This document shows, piece by piece, positions 8,510-13,986 of a DNA stretch of 25,453 nt. The position numbers were made by a program, and so were the translations under genes. Location: positions 1-25,453 of IMG/VR virus record IMGVR_UViG_3300024433_001888, one strand, 5' to 3'. The notes below the pieces were generated by a model that was not told the origin of the DNA, made no database searches, and worked only from the letters and a program-made list of their open reading frames with translations. The DNA comes from a virus. Position 1 is the first letter of the stretch. Every line of letters starts with the position of its first letter.

Positions 8510-8564
8510 CCCATTGCAGATGGCCAGGAATTTCGCACCGTTCCTGGCCATTTGCAACGGGTTT
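8510..8564 (+). terminator. Strong hairpin terminator at the end of the structural/lysis block
   Basis: An 11-bp perfect stem (8520-8530 with 8541-8551) extends outward to about 21 pairs with one mismatch and one G-U pair, around a ten-base loop. The downstream strand runs straight into TTT and a GGGTTT. It follows the last late-type gene and precedes the first early-type promoter. The U-tract is short, so part of the effect may be RNA processing or 3'-end protection. Confidence 0.65.
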
Positions 8565-8642
8565 AGCCACCACCCCGCACCCCATGCACATTGTAACTCC
8601 TAACCCCTTGTGTTTTCAAAGACTTATAAGCATCGAATTATC

Positions 8643-8671
8643 TTGACTGTGGCACGCTTCTCGCATATACT
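8643..8671 (+). promoter_or_regulatory. Sigma70-type promoter, early module copy 1
   Basis: TTGACT at 8643-8648, a 17-base spacer and TATACT at 8666-8671: one mismatch from consensus in each box, with ideal spacing. The flanks, from TCGAATT (8633) to the ribosome site AAGGAGGG before the ATG at 8702, are repeated almost unchanged at 10088-10164. It probably drives the early gene run beginning at 8702. Confidence 0.8.
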
Positions 8672-8701
8672 CGTGAGTGAACTTGAGAGAAGGAGGGCAG
8701 G

Positions 8702-8989
8702 ATGGAAAAGCAGACGACGGCGGCAAAGGGAACGAAGAGGGCGGCGAGAACCTCCAGGATCCGCATCGGGAACCTGATTGAGTATCACCTGCCTGGGCGG
8801 CACAGCGAACGCTTGGTAGGCGCGATTGAAGAGATCGAGATCGCATACCCGGTAAAGGGCGGCGAGGGCTACGGCCACAAAAAGGTACACAGCACCACGC
8901 AGCGGATACACGATGTATTGATCACGGTTAAGACCGGCGGCGAGAGCCTCTGGATTTCGCCTCGCCACATTGTCAAGGTCATAGGATAG
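8702..8989 (+). CDS. Hypothetical early protein with basic N-terminus
   Basis: 95 residues; AAGGAGGG ends about seven bases before the ATG. The first 20 residues are lysine/arginine/threonine rich (TAAKGTKRAARTSRIR), suggesting nucleic-acid contact or disorder. The rest is predicted beta-rich (IEEIEIAYPVKGG, VLITVKTGGESLWIS, IVKVIG), like a small SH3-like or Tudor-like barrel. It is the first gene after the 8643 promoter, so probably among the first expressed. No family was recognised. Confidence 0.7.
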   Translation: MEKQTTAAKGTKRAARTSRIRIGNLIEYHLPGRHSERLVGAIEEIEIAYPVKGGEGYGHKKVHSTTQRIHDVLITVKTGGESLWISPRHIVKVIG

Positions 8990-8998
8990 GGGGACGCG

Positions 8999-9271
8999 AT
9001 GCGTTGCAAGGTATGCAAGGGAACGGGCAAACAGACGATCGAGGTCTGCGGAGCAGAGACCGGCAAGTTCGAGATGGATTGTTTCTGGTGCGAAGGGACT
9101 GGCGAAATGACCCCGCGCCAAAAGCGCACCTGGGACTTCGCGCGTAACTCATGGTGCAGATGCGGCAACCCTTCCGGCGAGAGCAAGTTTTATGATGACG
9201 GAAAGCACCCGACGACTAAGACGCACCATTATCGGTGTGTTGATTGCGGCAAAATAACACAGATAGGATAG
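8999..9271 (+). CDS. Zinc-finger protein with DnaJ-type CxxCxGxG repeats
   Basis: 90 residues. Two CxxCxGxG elements, CKVCKGTG near the N-terminus and CFWCEGTG at about residue 31, form one DnaJ-like zinc-binding site. A second ribbon follows: CRCG near residue 53 and CVDCG near 83, with a histidine-rich turn (TKTHHYRC) between. The protein is probably a compact two-zinc nucleic-acid or protein-binding factor. It sits ten bases after the preceding gene in the same early run, with GGGGGACG just before its ATG. No specific phage family was recognised. Confidence 0.75.
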   Translation: MRCKVCKGTGKQTIEVCGAETGKFEMDCFWCEGTGEMTPRQKRTWDFARNSWCRCGNPSGESKFYDDGKHPTTKTHHYRCVDCGKITQIG

Positions 9272-9283
9272 GCGGCAAATGAG

Positions 9284-9565
9284 ATGACGACCTATCAGAA
9301 ACCACGCACGCCAGAGGAGGAGAGGATCAAGAAAGAGATCCTCGCCTACCTGGTAGAGACGAATCGCTGGTGCAGCATCATTGAAATCACTGGCGAGTGG
9401 GGACGGCCATGGAATAGGAAGCGCTACAACACGGACGAGCAACCGATGACAAAGGATTGGTGCAACGACCTGCTCGGCGACCTGATGGCCGACCACCTGG
9501 TCGAGGCCAGTGACATCAGCGGCGAGTGGGATCGATTCAAAGCGGCGCCAGGGAGTACAAAATGA
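9284..9565 (+). CDS. Hypothetical early protein, possible winged-helix
   Basis: 93 residues. The start is charged and helical (PEEERIKKEILAYLVETN), followed by a short turn and helices (TKDWCNDLLGDLMADHLVEA) ending in a possible wing (SDISGEWDRFKAAPG). The order resembles a small winged-helix domain in which a C-terminal helix reads DNA, but similarity is weak. Its stop overlaps the next gene as ATGA (9562-9565). The candidate ribosome site AGGCGG lies about eight bases before the ATG at 9284. Confidence 0.65.
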   Translation: MTTYQKPRTPEEERIKKEILAYLVETNRWCSIIEITGEWGRPWNRKRYNTDEQPMTKDWCNDLLGDLMADHLVEASDISGEWDRFKAAPGSTK

Positions 9566-9720
9566 AGATGCAGAAGACAAGGGCCGCGATGCTGCGGTGC
9601 GCCCATTGCGGCAAGTACGATACCAGCACCCGGGATGCGAAGGGGCAACCGCAATGTGGAGTCTGTAAGGCGCGAGCCGGACGAGAGCGAGCGGCGAATC
9701 GGTGGAAGGCGGGAGCATGA
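9562..9720 (+). CDS. Small zinc-ribbon protein
   Basis: 52 residues from the ATG at 9562, which overlaps the previous stop; an in-frame upstream start at 9526 lies within that gene. CAHCGKYD and CGVCKARAG supply a four-cysteine treble-clef or ribbon site (cysteines about 13, 16, 44 and 47 counted from the preferred start). A strongly basic C-terminus (RAGRERAANRWKAG) suggests nucleic-acid binding. Arginine-rich single-ribbon proteins like this are common in phage early regions; the function is unknown. Confidence 0.65.
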   Translation: MKMQKTRAAMLRCAHCGKYDTSTRDAKGQPQCGVCKARAGRERAANRWKAGA

Positions 9721-10142
9721 AATCCCCATTTGCCGCCAGTGCCGTGGCCGCAATGGCCTGGGCCTATGACCCTCGGGGGCTATCGATCGCGCGACACGAG
9801 GGCTGTGTGCCCCTCGGATTCCGGCGAACCCACGCCAATGGCGGGATCCCCGGGCCTTGCAGGTTGCATAAAGCCACGGGGCGAGCCTTAGATGTCTCTA
9901 TGAATCAAAGGGTTACGGGGCTGCGCGGGCTGCCTGTTCTAAGTGCCAAAGGAATCAAAGGGTTACGGCGTTGCGATCTGCCGGCGAATCGGGCAATCTG
10001 CGCTGCCCGAATTGCCCCGGGATTCGGGCGCTGGGGATCCTCGTTAGAAGTGCCGATAAATCAAAGCCTTAGGCCGGAAAATAAATGTCGAATTGTCTTG
10101 ACTGCTGGCATGGTACCTGCTACACTGGTGGGTAGAACTTGA
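9717..10142 (+). CDS. Doubtful open frame (141 codons), possibly non-coding
   Basis: The ATG at 9717 overlaps the previous stop as ATGA, the arrangement used by true genes here, and the frame runs 141 codons. Against it: the protein is arginine/glycine/alanine/proline rich with no fold-like pattern. A 17-base direct repeat with a 50-base period falls in two different frames within it. A near-consensus promoter (10098-10126) lies inside its 3' end. I read the region mainly as regulatory DNA with repeats; a decayed or very small gene at its 5' end is possible. Confidence 0.25.
   Translation: MKSPFAASAVAAMAWAYDPRGLSIARHEGCVPLGFRRTHANGGIPGPCRLHKATGRALDVSMNQRVTGLRGLPVLSAKGIKGLRRCDLPANRAICAARIAPGFGRWGSSLEVPINQSLRPENKCRIVLTAGMVPATLVGRT
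9902..10071. repeat. Direct repeats with TCAAAGNNTTA core upstream of an early promoter
   Basis: The 17-base unit GAATCAAAGGGTTACGG occurs at 9902-9918 and exactly 50 bases later at 9952-9968. A diverged third unit, ATCAAAGCCTTAGG, begins at 10060. The shared core TCAAAGNNTTA also occurs at 8616-8626, just upstream of the other early promoter. An AAGTGCC element precedes the second and third units. The spacing relative to both promoters suggests operator or activator sites for a phage regulator. Confidence 0.55.
10098..10126 (+). promoter_or_regulatory. Sigma70-type promoter, early module copy 2
   Basis: TTGACT at 10098-10103, a 17-base spacer and TACACT at 10121-10126. The promoter, its upstream TCGAATT and the downstream GAACTTGAGA plus AAGGAGGG leader match the copy at 8633-8704, with differences mostly in the spacer. 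It reads into the gene at 10162 and the long non-coding stretch beyond it. Confidence 0.78.
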
Positions 10143-10161
10143 GACAAAGGAGGGACGCAGG

Positions 10162-10413
10162 ATGAAGACCAGAACCGAACACACGAGCCGAGAAGAGAAG
10201 AGGGCGGAGAACCTGGCCAAGGCGCAGGCGGCTTATAAAGAGAAGCGCGCCGCGATCACCGACCGGATTCTTCGGATCCAGAGATTGGTAGCAAAGCATG
10301 GGCCGACCGATGATGACCAGCTGTTTTGGGGATTCGTGGGCGACCTCGAGCACGTAGATGGGCGGCTTAAGGATATCGAAGATTTCCTGAGCGGATACCC
10401 TGACGAAAAATAA
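10162..10413 (+). CDS. Small helical/coiled-coil early protein
   Basis: 83 residues; AAGGAGGG at 10147-10154 lies upstream of the ATG. The first 60 residues are nearly all helix-forming and highly charged (SREEKRAENLAKAQAAYKEK, ITDRILRIQRLVAKH), and the remainder is a second amphipathic helix (DLEHVDGRLKDIEDFLSG). It looks like a helical hairpin or coiled-coil adaptor, as seen in small phage host-takeover proteins. It is the first gene after the second early promoter. No family was recognised. Confidence 0.7.
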   Translation: MKTRTEHTSREEKRAENLAKAQAAYKEKRAAITDRILRIQRLVAKHGPTDDDQLFWGFVGDLEHVDGRLKDIEDFLSGYPDEK

Positions 10414-10855
10414 ACGGAACCCTTACAACCGAATAGCCTGAAAGGATGTAGCACACACGGACAGAGGCCGATCGGCAAGACCTCGCGGAGCAAAAGGCGG
10501 CTCCACAACGGCATAGCAGGCGAGGGGAAGCCCAGCCGGATAAACTGCGGAGCCGATCGGGGAAGACAATAAGAGCAGGTAGAAGCGAACCTGGATCCGA
10601 AACCAGACCGGAGAGAGCGCCTGGTAGAAGATAGGACTGACAACCCGAATGAATCGCTAAGAAGGGGTACGAAGATCGCCTCGCGCGGCGCCTCATAACC
10701 CGGGATCGAAAGCCCGGGAAGCCCAGCAGCGCCTGCTCGGTGTTAAATCACGGGAGCGGCCAGCGGTGGGAATAGAACATTCGATGTTGTATAGCAAACA
10801 GGATTTGAACCACGAAGGAGGATCCACAGAATTTCAACCAGTAACTGGAGGATAG
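10414..10855 (+). ncRNA. Candidate large structured RNA in a 440-base gene-free stretch
   Basis: No plus-strand gene is visible here, and the minus-strand frames run against every other gene. Nested helices are visible: 10468-10476 with 10552-10560 (9 bp), enclosing 10481-10486 with 10520-10525 (6 bp), enclosing 10487-10491 with 10500-10504 (5 bp). Separate hairpins follow at 10699-10718 (6 bp CCCGGG arms), 10725-10737 (5 bp, 3-base loop) and 10776-10788 (5 bp, TCG loop). The 12-mer GGGAAGCCCAGC occurs twice (10525, 10716). It lies downstream of promoter copy 2. Size and setting recall the large ornate phage RNAs (ROOL, GOLLD), but I see no sequence match to them. Confidence 0.45.
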
Positions 10856-10859
10856 GCAA

Positions 10860-11225
10860 ATGGCAGAGACAAACTGCACAAAGTGCAACCGACCGATTGC
10901 CGGATTCACAGTTTACGATGACCACATGAATCCTTATCATCCCGCCTGTACGCCTGCGGAGTTCAAAGCCCAGGCGAAGGCTGAGCGTAAAGAGTTCAAG
11001 GATAGCCACATCGGCGTCCGGAAGCAGCGGAAGATCGATGCACTCTGGAATCGCCGGGCACGCCTGGTCAAGAAGCGGCTTGCGCTTCTCCGCGATATGG
11101 AAGGCGTGATGGAGCAGGTCGGGAAGGTCGAAGCCGACCTGAAGACGACCGATCCCGATTGGGAGGCCAAACTGGCTGATCTGCAGACCGTAGGGAGCGA
11201 GCCGGAAGAGGAGGCCGCGGAATAA
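10860..11225 (+). CDS. Zinc-knuckle plus coiled-coil protein
   Basis: 121 residues; GGAGGAT lies about eight bases before the ATG. The N-terminus has a LIM-like half-site, CTKCNRPI (about 6-9), with HPAC at about 27-30 as the likely remaining ligands. Residues 35-100 are a long charged helix or coiled coil (EFKAQAKAERKEFKD, RLVKKRLALLRDMEGVMEQ), and the tail is acidic (SEPEEEAAE). It may be an adaptor that binds a host factor. It immediately follows the structured stretch 10414-10855, so its translation may be controlled by that RNA. No family was recognised. Confidence 0.7.
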   Translation: MAETNCTKCNRPIAGFTVYDDHMNPYHPACTPAEFKAQAKAERKEFKDSHIGVRKQRKIDALWNRRARLVKKRLALLRDMEGVMEQVGKVEADLKTTDPDWEAKLADLQTVGSEPEEEAAE

Positions 11226-11243
11226 TAACGAGGCCGAGCGGTG

Positions 11244-11287
11244 GGGGCGGCGCCGGGGGATCGTGGACTAGGCACTGGCGCCGCCTC
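11244..11287 (+). other. Long GC-rich inverted repeat in the gap 11226-11323
   Basis: A perfect 9-bp inverted repeat (11246-11254 with 11277-11285) is extended to 11 pairs by one G-U and one G-C pair, around a 22-base loop. It sits alone between two early genes and is followed by no U-tract, so a processing site or local RNA structure is more likely than a terminator. Confidence 0.5.
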
Positions 11288-11323
11288 GCCGGTTGATTAG
11301 AAGCCGAACAAAACGAGGTGGAA

Positions 11324-11608
11324 ATGATGGGCAAGAGAGCGACTTTCAAAGATGCACAGATACTAAGGCAGGCGCGGCGGGAGCGCCGTTCGGAAAAGCT
11401 ATTAACTTGCAGCACCTGCGGTGGCCGGGAATTTGAAGTAATTGTTCATACGAGGCTGTTTGTTTATCCCATCCCGCCTAGCGGGACGCGGGCGAAGGAA
11501 ATTTATGGCGAGAAGGAACAAGAGCGAGTGTTCAGCGCAGCCCTCTGCGCGGACTGTGGCACCTATCTCAGCCCAGGCGAGCTGACGATACTAATCGGAA
11601 AGATCTGA
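11324..11608 (+). CDS. Zinc-ribbon early protein
   Basis: 94 residues from the ATG at 11324; the ATG at 11327 is an equal alternative because both follow GAGGTGG, and the GTG at 11318 lies within that ribosome site. An arginine-rich basic N-terminus (RQARRERRSEK) is followed by CSTCGGREF at about 28-36 and CADCGTYLSP at about 76-85, giving a four-cysteine zinc ribbon with about 45 residues between knuckles, and a hydrophobic C-terminus (ELTILIGKI). This resembles a small transcription-factor-like ribbon; the function is unknown. Confidence 0.7.
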   Translation: MMGKRATFKDAQILRQARRERRSEKLLTCSTCGGREFEVIVHTRLFVYPIPPSGTRAKEIYGEKEQERVFSAALCADCGTYLSPGELTILIGKI

Positions 11609-11621
11609 AGGGGTGGGCGCC

Positions 11622-12176
11622 ATGATCAAACTCTATAACAACTCACACTTCGAAGACGCCACGCTAAAGATGATTTTGACCTGCGCGGCCAAAGCGGTTA
11701 GGTGCCGGATTGCCCGGGGCGTTGTTGTGAAGGTTACGCGTGGCGGACGGGGTTGGCGCTTAGTTTCACAGGCTTATGGCTGCCGATCCGTCCGGCGCTA
11801 TCTCCTGGTGCGCAATGGCGGTAAGCGTTGGATCGAAACCGACGGTGGGTTTGTGATCATCCGACCACGGCACCCACGGCCAAATGACGATTTTCTTATG
11901 GCAGCGAAGCGATTCTACAGAACGTGCTGTCATGAGCTTGGACACGTTAGAGACTGGCAGCGCAAAGAACCATTCGATCACAAACGGATGCTGTGGGAAT
12001 CGCGGATCCAGGAAATCCGCGCTGAAGAATATGCCGATATAGCGATGGAGATCCTGAATGATCAGGATGCGCCGCCCGAACTCGAGGACGCGCTTCTTGA
12101 GTTGGCGATCCAATGGGACGCCTATTATATCAGGCGAGGCTGGCACCGTTTCCAAACGACAAAAAGGGAGCCATAA
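11622..12176 (+). CDS. HExxH zinc metallopeptidase-like protein
   Basis: 184 residues from the ATG at 11622; a GTG nine bases upstream is possible. The zinc-binding helix is CCHELGHVRDW, with HELGH at 104-108. About 30 residues later, EEYADIAME (135-143) offers the third ligand glutamate, as in gluzincins and ImmA/IrrE-type proteases, where a downstream E-x-x-A helix closes the site. The N-terminal 100 residues are beta-rich. ImmA-like proteases cleave repressors; other phage zincins act on host proteins. The substrate here is unknown. The early-region location among regulatory-size genes favours a host- or repressor-directed role over lysis. Confidence 0.7.
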   Translation: MIKLYNNSHFEDATLKMILTCAAKAVRCRIARGVVVKVTRGGRGWRLVSQAYGCRSVRRYLLVRNGGKRWIETDGGFVIIRPRHPRPNDDFLMAAKRFYRTCCHELGHVRDWQRKEPFDHKRMLWESRIQEIRAEEYADIAMEILNDQDAPPELEDALLELAIQWDAYYIRRGWHRFQTTKREP

Positions 12177-12179
12177 CCA

Positions 12180-12476
12180 ATGGCAACACCACAGAGATGG
12201 ATCGCGCTGTCCTATGATCCTAAGAGAAACACGCAGCCGGATGTCCGTGAATACACGCTCTATGGCGGCGGCGAGGGAGATCCCAGCAACGAGGGTGAGG
12301 TCACGTTTTGGATCCAGGATGGCGTGATCCCGCCGCTGGGGAGCGTCAGGATGACGAGGGAGCAAGAGGCGATCTGGTTCCGGCAGCTGGGCCTGGCCGA
12401 CTTCAATAGTGATGCTGGCCGCGAGGAAATGCTCGGGCGGGATGCCTTTGTGAACATTTTTTGGCTGACCGATTGA
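12180..12476 (+). CDS. Hypothetical early protein
   Basis: 98 residues starting three bases after the metallopeptidase stop, with AAGGGAG about ten bases upstream. It begins MATPQRWIALSYDP, continues with a glycine-rich loop and beta strands (EVTFWIQDG), and ends in an acidic helical part (TREQEAIWFRQLGLADFN) and INIF-like hydrophobic end. No cysteine ligands or catalytic motif are visible and no family was recognised. Close spacing to the metallopeptidase suggests co-transcription and possibly shared function. Confidence 0.65.
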   Translation: MATPQRWIALSYDPKRNTQPDVREYTLYGGGEGDPSNEGEVTFWIQDGVIPPLGSVRMTREQEAIWFRQLGLADFNSDAGREEMLGRDAFVNIFWLTD

Positions 12477-12486
12477 GGAGGTAGCC

Positions 12487-12690
12487 ATGCGAGAGAGGCT
12501 GGAAGAGGATATGCATGACGGTTGGATCTCATTTGAGATTTGGGCAGATGAGAATGGGATCGGAGAGCACCGCGAGGATTGGCAATCTTGGTGGGCGTGC
12601 TGGCGCGCTGGCTATGACACCGCTTATGAAGAGGCGGAGACCGAAGCGCGAGAACGGGAAGAGCGTGAGGGCATCCTCGAGAATCCATAG
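12487..12690 (+). CDS. Small acidic tryptophan-rich protein
   Basis: 67 residues with a strong GAGGAGGTAG site just before the ATG. It is strikingly acidic and tryptophan-rich (five tryptophans, including EDWQSWWACWRAGYDTAYEE) and ends in a charged helix (EAETEAREREEREGILENP). The tryptophan/tyrosine spacing in the middle suggests an amphipathic helix that packs on a partner. Very acidic small phage proteins often act as DNA mimics or host-enzyme inhibitors, but that is only a possibility here. Confidence 0.65.
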   Translation: MRERLEEDMHDGWISFEIWADENGIGEHREDWQSWWACWRAGYDTAYEEAETEAREREEREGILENP

Positions 12691-12704
12691 AAGACGAACA
12701 GATG

Positions 12705-12820
12705 GGGCTGGGCCAGTGGCCGTAGATCCTGGCGCGGGCGAATGCTCTCCGTCCGATGCTGTTCGGCCTGCGGTGCGATGAGTGGCCAGGAACAGAATTC
12801 GTGAATCCCTGGCCCGGCCT
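12705..12820 (+). other. Nested inverted repeats in the gap 12691-12846
   Basis: An outer stem of 11-12 pairs joins 12705-12716 to 12809-12820, with two G-U pairs. A second perfect 7-bp stem joins 12727-12733 to 12785-12791 inside it. The outer strand runs directly into CTTTACTTCTT, so a terminator or attenuator is possible; the 50-base inner loop has further weak pairing. No gene is visible in this gap. Confidence 0.5.
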
Positions 12821-12846
12821 TTACTTCTTGAACGAGGGAGAGGAAA

Positions 12847-12945
12847 ATGTTAGCGGAGATCCTACTTACACGGTTTGAACTTTTCTGCGGCGCCTGCGTG
12901 GTCGGGGCGAGCCTGATCTGCTGGCTGCTGCTGAGGGAGTGGTGA
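12847..12945 (+). CDS. Very small single-span membrane peptide
   Basis: 32 residues with GAGAGG just upstream of the ATG. After a short amphipathic start (MLAEILLTRFELF), residues 14-29 form a hydrophobic, cysteine-containing span (CGACVVGASLICWLLL) ending in a charged REW. It stops three bases before the ATG of the next gene, the tight spacing typical of this genome. Candidates include a superinfection-exclusion or envelope-targeting peptide. Its length makes the call tentative. Confidence 0.4.
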   Translation: MLAEILLTRFELFCGACVVGASLICWLLLREW

Positions 12946-12947
12946 CC

Positions 12948-13205
12948 ATGAGCGCACAAAACGAATACTGCTTAAGCGATGATGCGCGCGGGCTGCTCCG
13001 GCGCCTGCTCAATTTACACCTGAGCACGCTGCGCGGGGAGAAACGCACGCGGACATTCGGCAAGCCCATCCTGCTCGAGACCGCCGAGGACGAAGATGCC
13101 CTGGCGTGTCAGCTGATCGAGTACCTGCTGGATCCGAAAGCGGAGGGCGGGGACACGCACGCGATCTTGATTGCGGGCGGGCTTCGCATGAGGAGGCGAG
13201 GATAA
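12948..13205 (+). CDS. Hypothetical early protein
   Basis: 85 residues from the ATG at 12948; a GTG nine bases upstream overlaps the preceding short gene. The N-terminal half is helical with a leucine/arginine pattern (DDARGLLRRLLNLHLSTLRG), the middle has a strand and acidic loop (TAEDEDALACQLIEYLLD), and the C-terminus is basic (GLRMRRRG). Its stop overlaps the start of the following zinc-ribbon gene as TAATG. No family was recognised; two copies of an LLRRLL-like amphipathic helix suggest an oligomerising or DNA-contacting protein. Confidence 0.65.
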   Translation: MSAQNEYCLSDDARGLLRRLLNLHLSTLRGEKRTRTFGKPILLETAEDEDALACQLIEYLLDPKAEGGDTHAILIAGGLRMRRRG

Positions 13206-13363
13206 TGTTTCCAGTACACTGTGCTTGGTGCGGGAAGGTGATCGGCGAGTGCGCGGTTGAACACTCGGACGGGATCTGCCCTGGGTGCAAGGAGACGCTG
13301 TTGGCTGAGGCAGGCGTGAGCAAGGAGGCCGAACAGAGAGAGCCGATGGAGGTAACCTCATGA
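13205..13363 (+). CDS. Small zinc-ribbon protein
   Basis: 52 residues; the ATG overlaps the previous stop, and an upstream in-frame start at 13106 lies within that gene. CAWCGKVIGEC near the N-terminus and CPGCKETLL at about residues 26-34 form a compact four-cysteine ribbon with a short loop, like the rubredoxin-type knuckles of RNA-polymerase or ribosomal zinc proteins. The C-terminus is acidic and disordered. It belongs to the set of tiny zinc proteins in this early region. Confidence 0.65.
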   Translation: MFPVHCAWCGKVIGECAVEHSDGICPGCKETLLAEAGVSKEAEQREPMEVTS

Positions 13364-13578
13364 GCATGTCTGGAGACTTAGCACGATCGCGCGGCGCATC
13401 GAGCGCGCCGGAGTGCTTGTTCATTTACGCGAAGGTCGCGCGAGCCGAACGCAGGCTCGCAGTCCTACAGGCGAAACTCAACGAGAGGGTCGCGGTGCTT
13501 CCGGCAGACGAGATGCCTGAGTACGTTACGGGCAGTCAGAAGATTGAGGCCGAAGCCGAGGCGCAGCTGGAAGGATAA
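13360..13578 (+). CDS. Small helical protein
   Basis: 72 residues; the ATG overlaps the previous stop as ATGA and is preceded by GGAGGTAACC. A polar serine/arginine start is followed by one long amphipathic helix (VARAERRLAVLQAKLNERVA) and a second acidic helix (GSQKIEAEAEAQLEG), so it probably forms a coiled coil. It is the last gene before a 400-base stretch with no credible gene. No family was recognised. Confidence 0.6.
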   Translation: MSMSGDLARSRGASSAPECLFIYAKVARAERRLAVLQAKLNERVAVLPADEMPEYVTGSQKIEAEAEAQLEG

Positions 13579-13676
13579 TAAGCGCTGGCCGGACGCGCAG
13601 GATGGTCGACACGGAAATCCCAGCCCGTGTCCCCGCGTTCGGTCGCGCCAAGATAGGATTGGGCCATCAGGGATGG

Positions 13677-13772
13677 GCTGTGGCGGGCGACCTCTGCAGG
13701 CTGGGAGTACCCAGCCAGGGCGGTAAATGCCCGCCACAGCGACAACCAGGCGGGATCCTGTGGGATCCTGCC
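13677..13772 (+). ncRNA. Candidate structured RNA: perfect 12-bp closing stem with inner and adjacent hairpins
   Basis: In the gap 13579-13986 a perfect 12-bp stem pairs 13677-13688 with 13729-13740. Inside it is a perfect 7-bp hairpin, 13699-13705 with 13710-13716, loop AGTA. Nine bases downstream a second hairpin of ten pairs (one G-U) joins 13749-13758 to 13763-13772 with loop TGTG. Weaker pairs continue to about 13900. No U-tract follows, so this is not a simple terminator. It lies upstream of the Sak4-like gene and may be a leader or independent small RNA. No riboswitch or ribozyme consensus that I know was recognised. Confidence 0.5.
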
Positions 13773-13986
13773 CCAAACGAGGGCCACAGAGCGCGCGTGT
13801 GCGACTTTTATTCAGATCGAGGGGTCAAGCCCCAAGCCGAAGTCGATCGCGGCGCCCTGGGCACGCCAGCGAGAACCTGGGCCATCTGAGCGCAGAGAGG
13901 AGGTGCCATTTGCGGCGCGCAGGGTTTGACCTGGGATCCCGACAGGTGACAAGAACACTTACCTTTTGCTGAATTGGAGGATGAGA

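Noticed and set aside
10233-10696. Minus-strand frames of 109 and 136 codons across the structured stretch at 10414-10855
   Set aside because: They oppose the direction of every other gene, have serine/arginine/leucine-rich products typical of reverse-frame shadows, and partly lie opposite the gene at 10162.
10801-10815. A tRNA T-arm-like sequence (GGATTTGAACC) suggesting a minus-strand tRNA
   Set aside because: The five-base T-stem does not pair and no acceptor or anticodon arm can be placed around it.
13602-13889. A 95-codon plus-strand frame in the gap after 13578
   Set aside because: Only a weak ribosome site, glycine/proline/arginine-rich product without fold-like pattern, and a perfect 12-bp stem plus hairpins lie inside it; overlapping frames give similar length.
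13926-13954. TTGACC followed 17 bases later by ACAAGA as a promoter for the Sak4-like gene
   Set aside because: The -10 hexamer has little resemblance to TATAAT; any promoter here is unproven.
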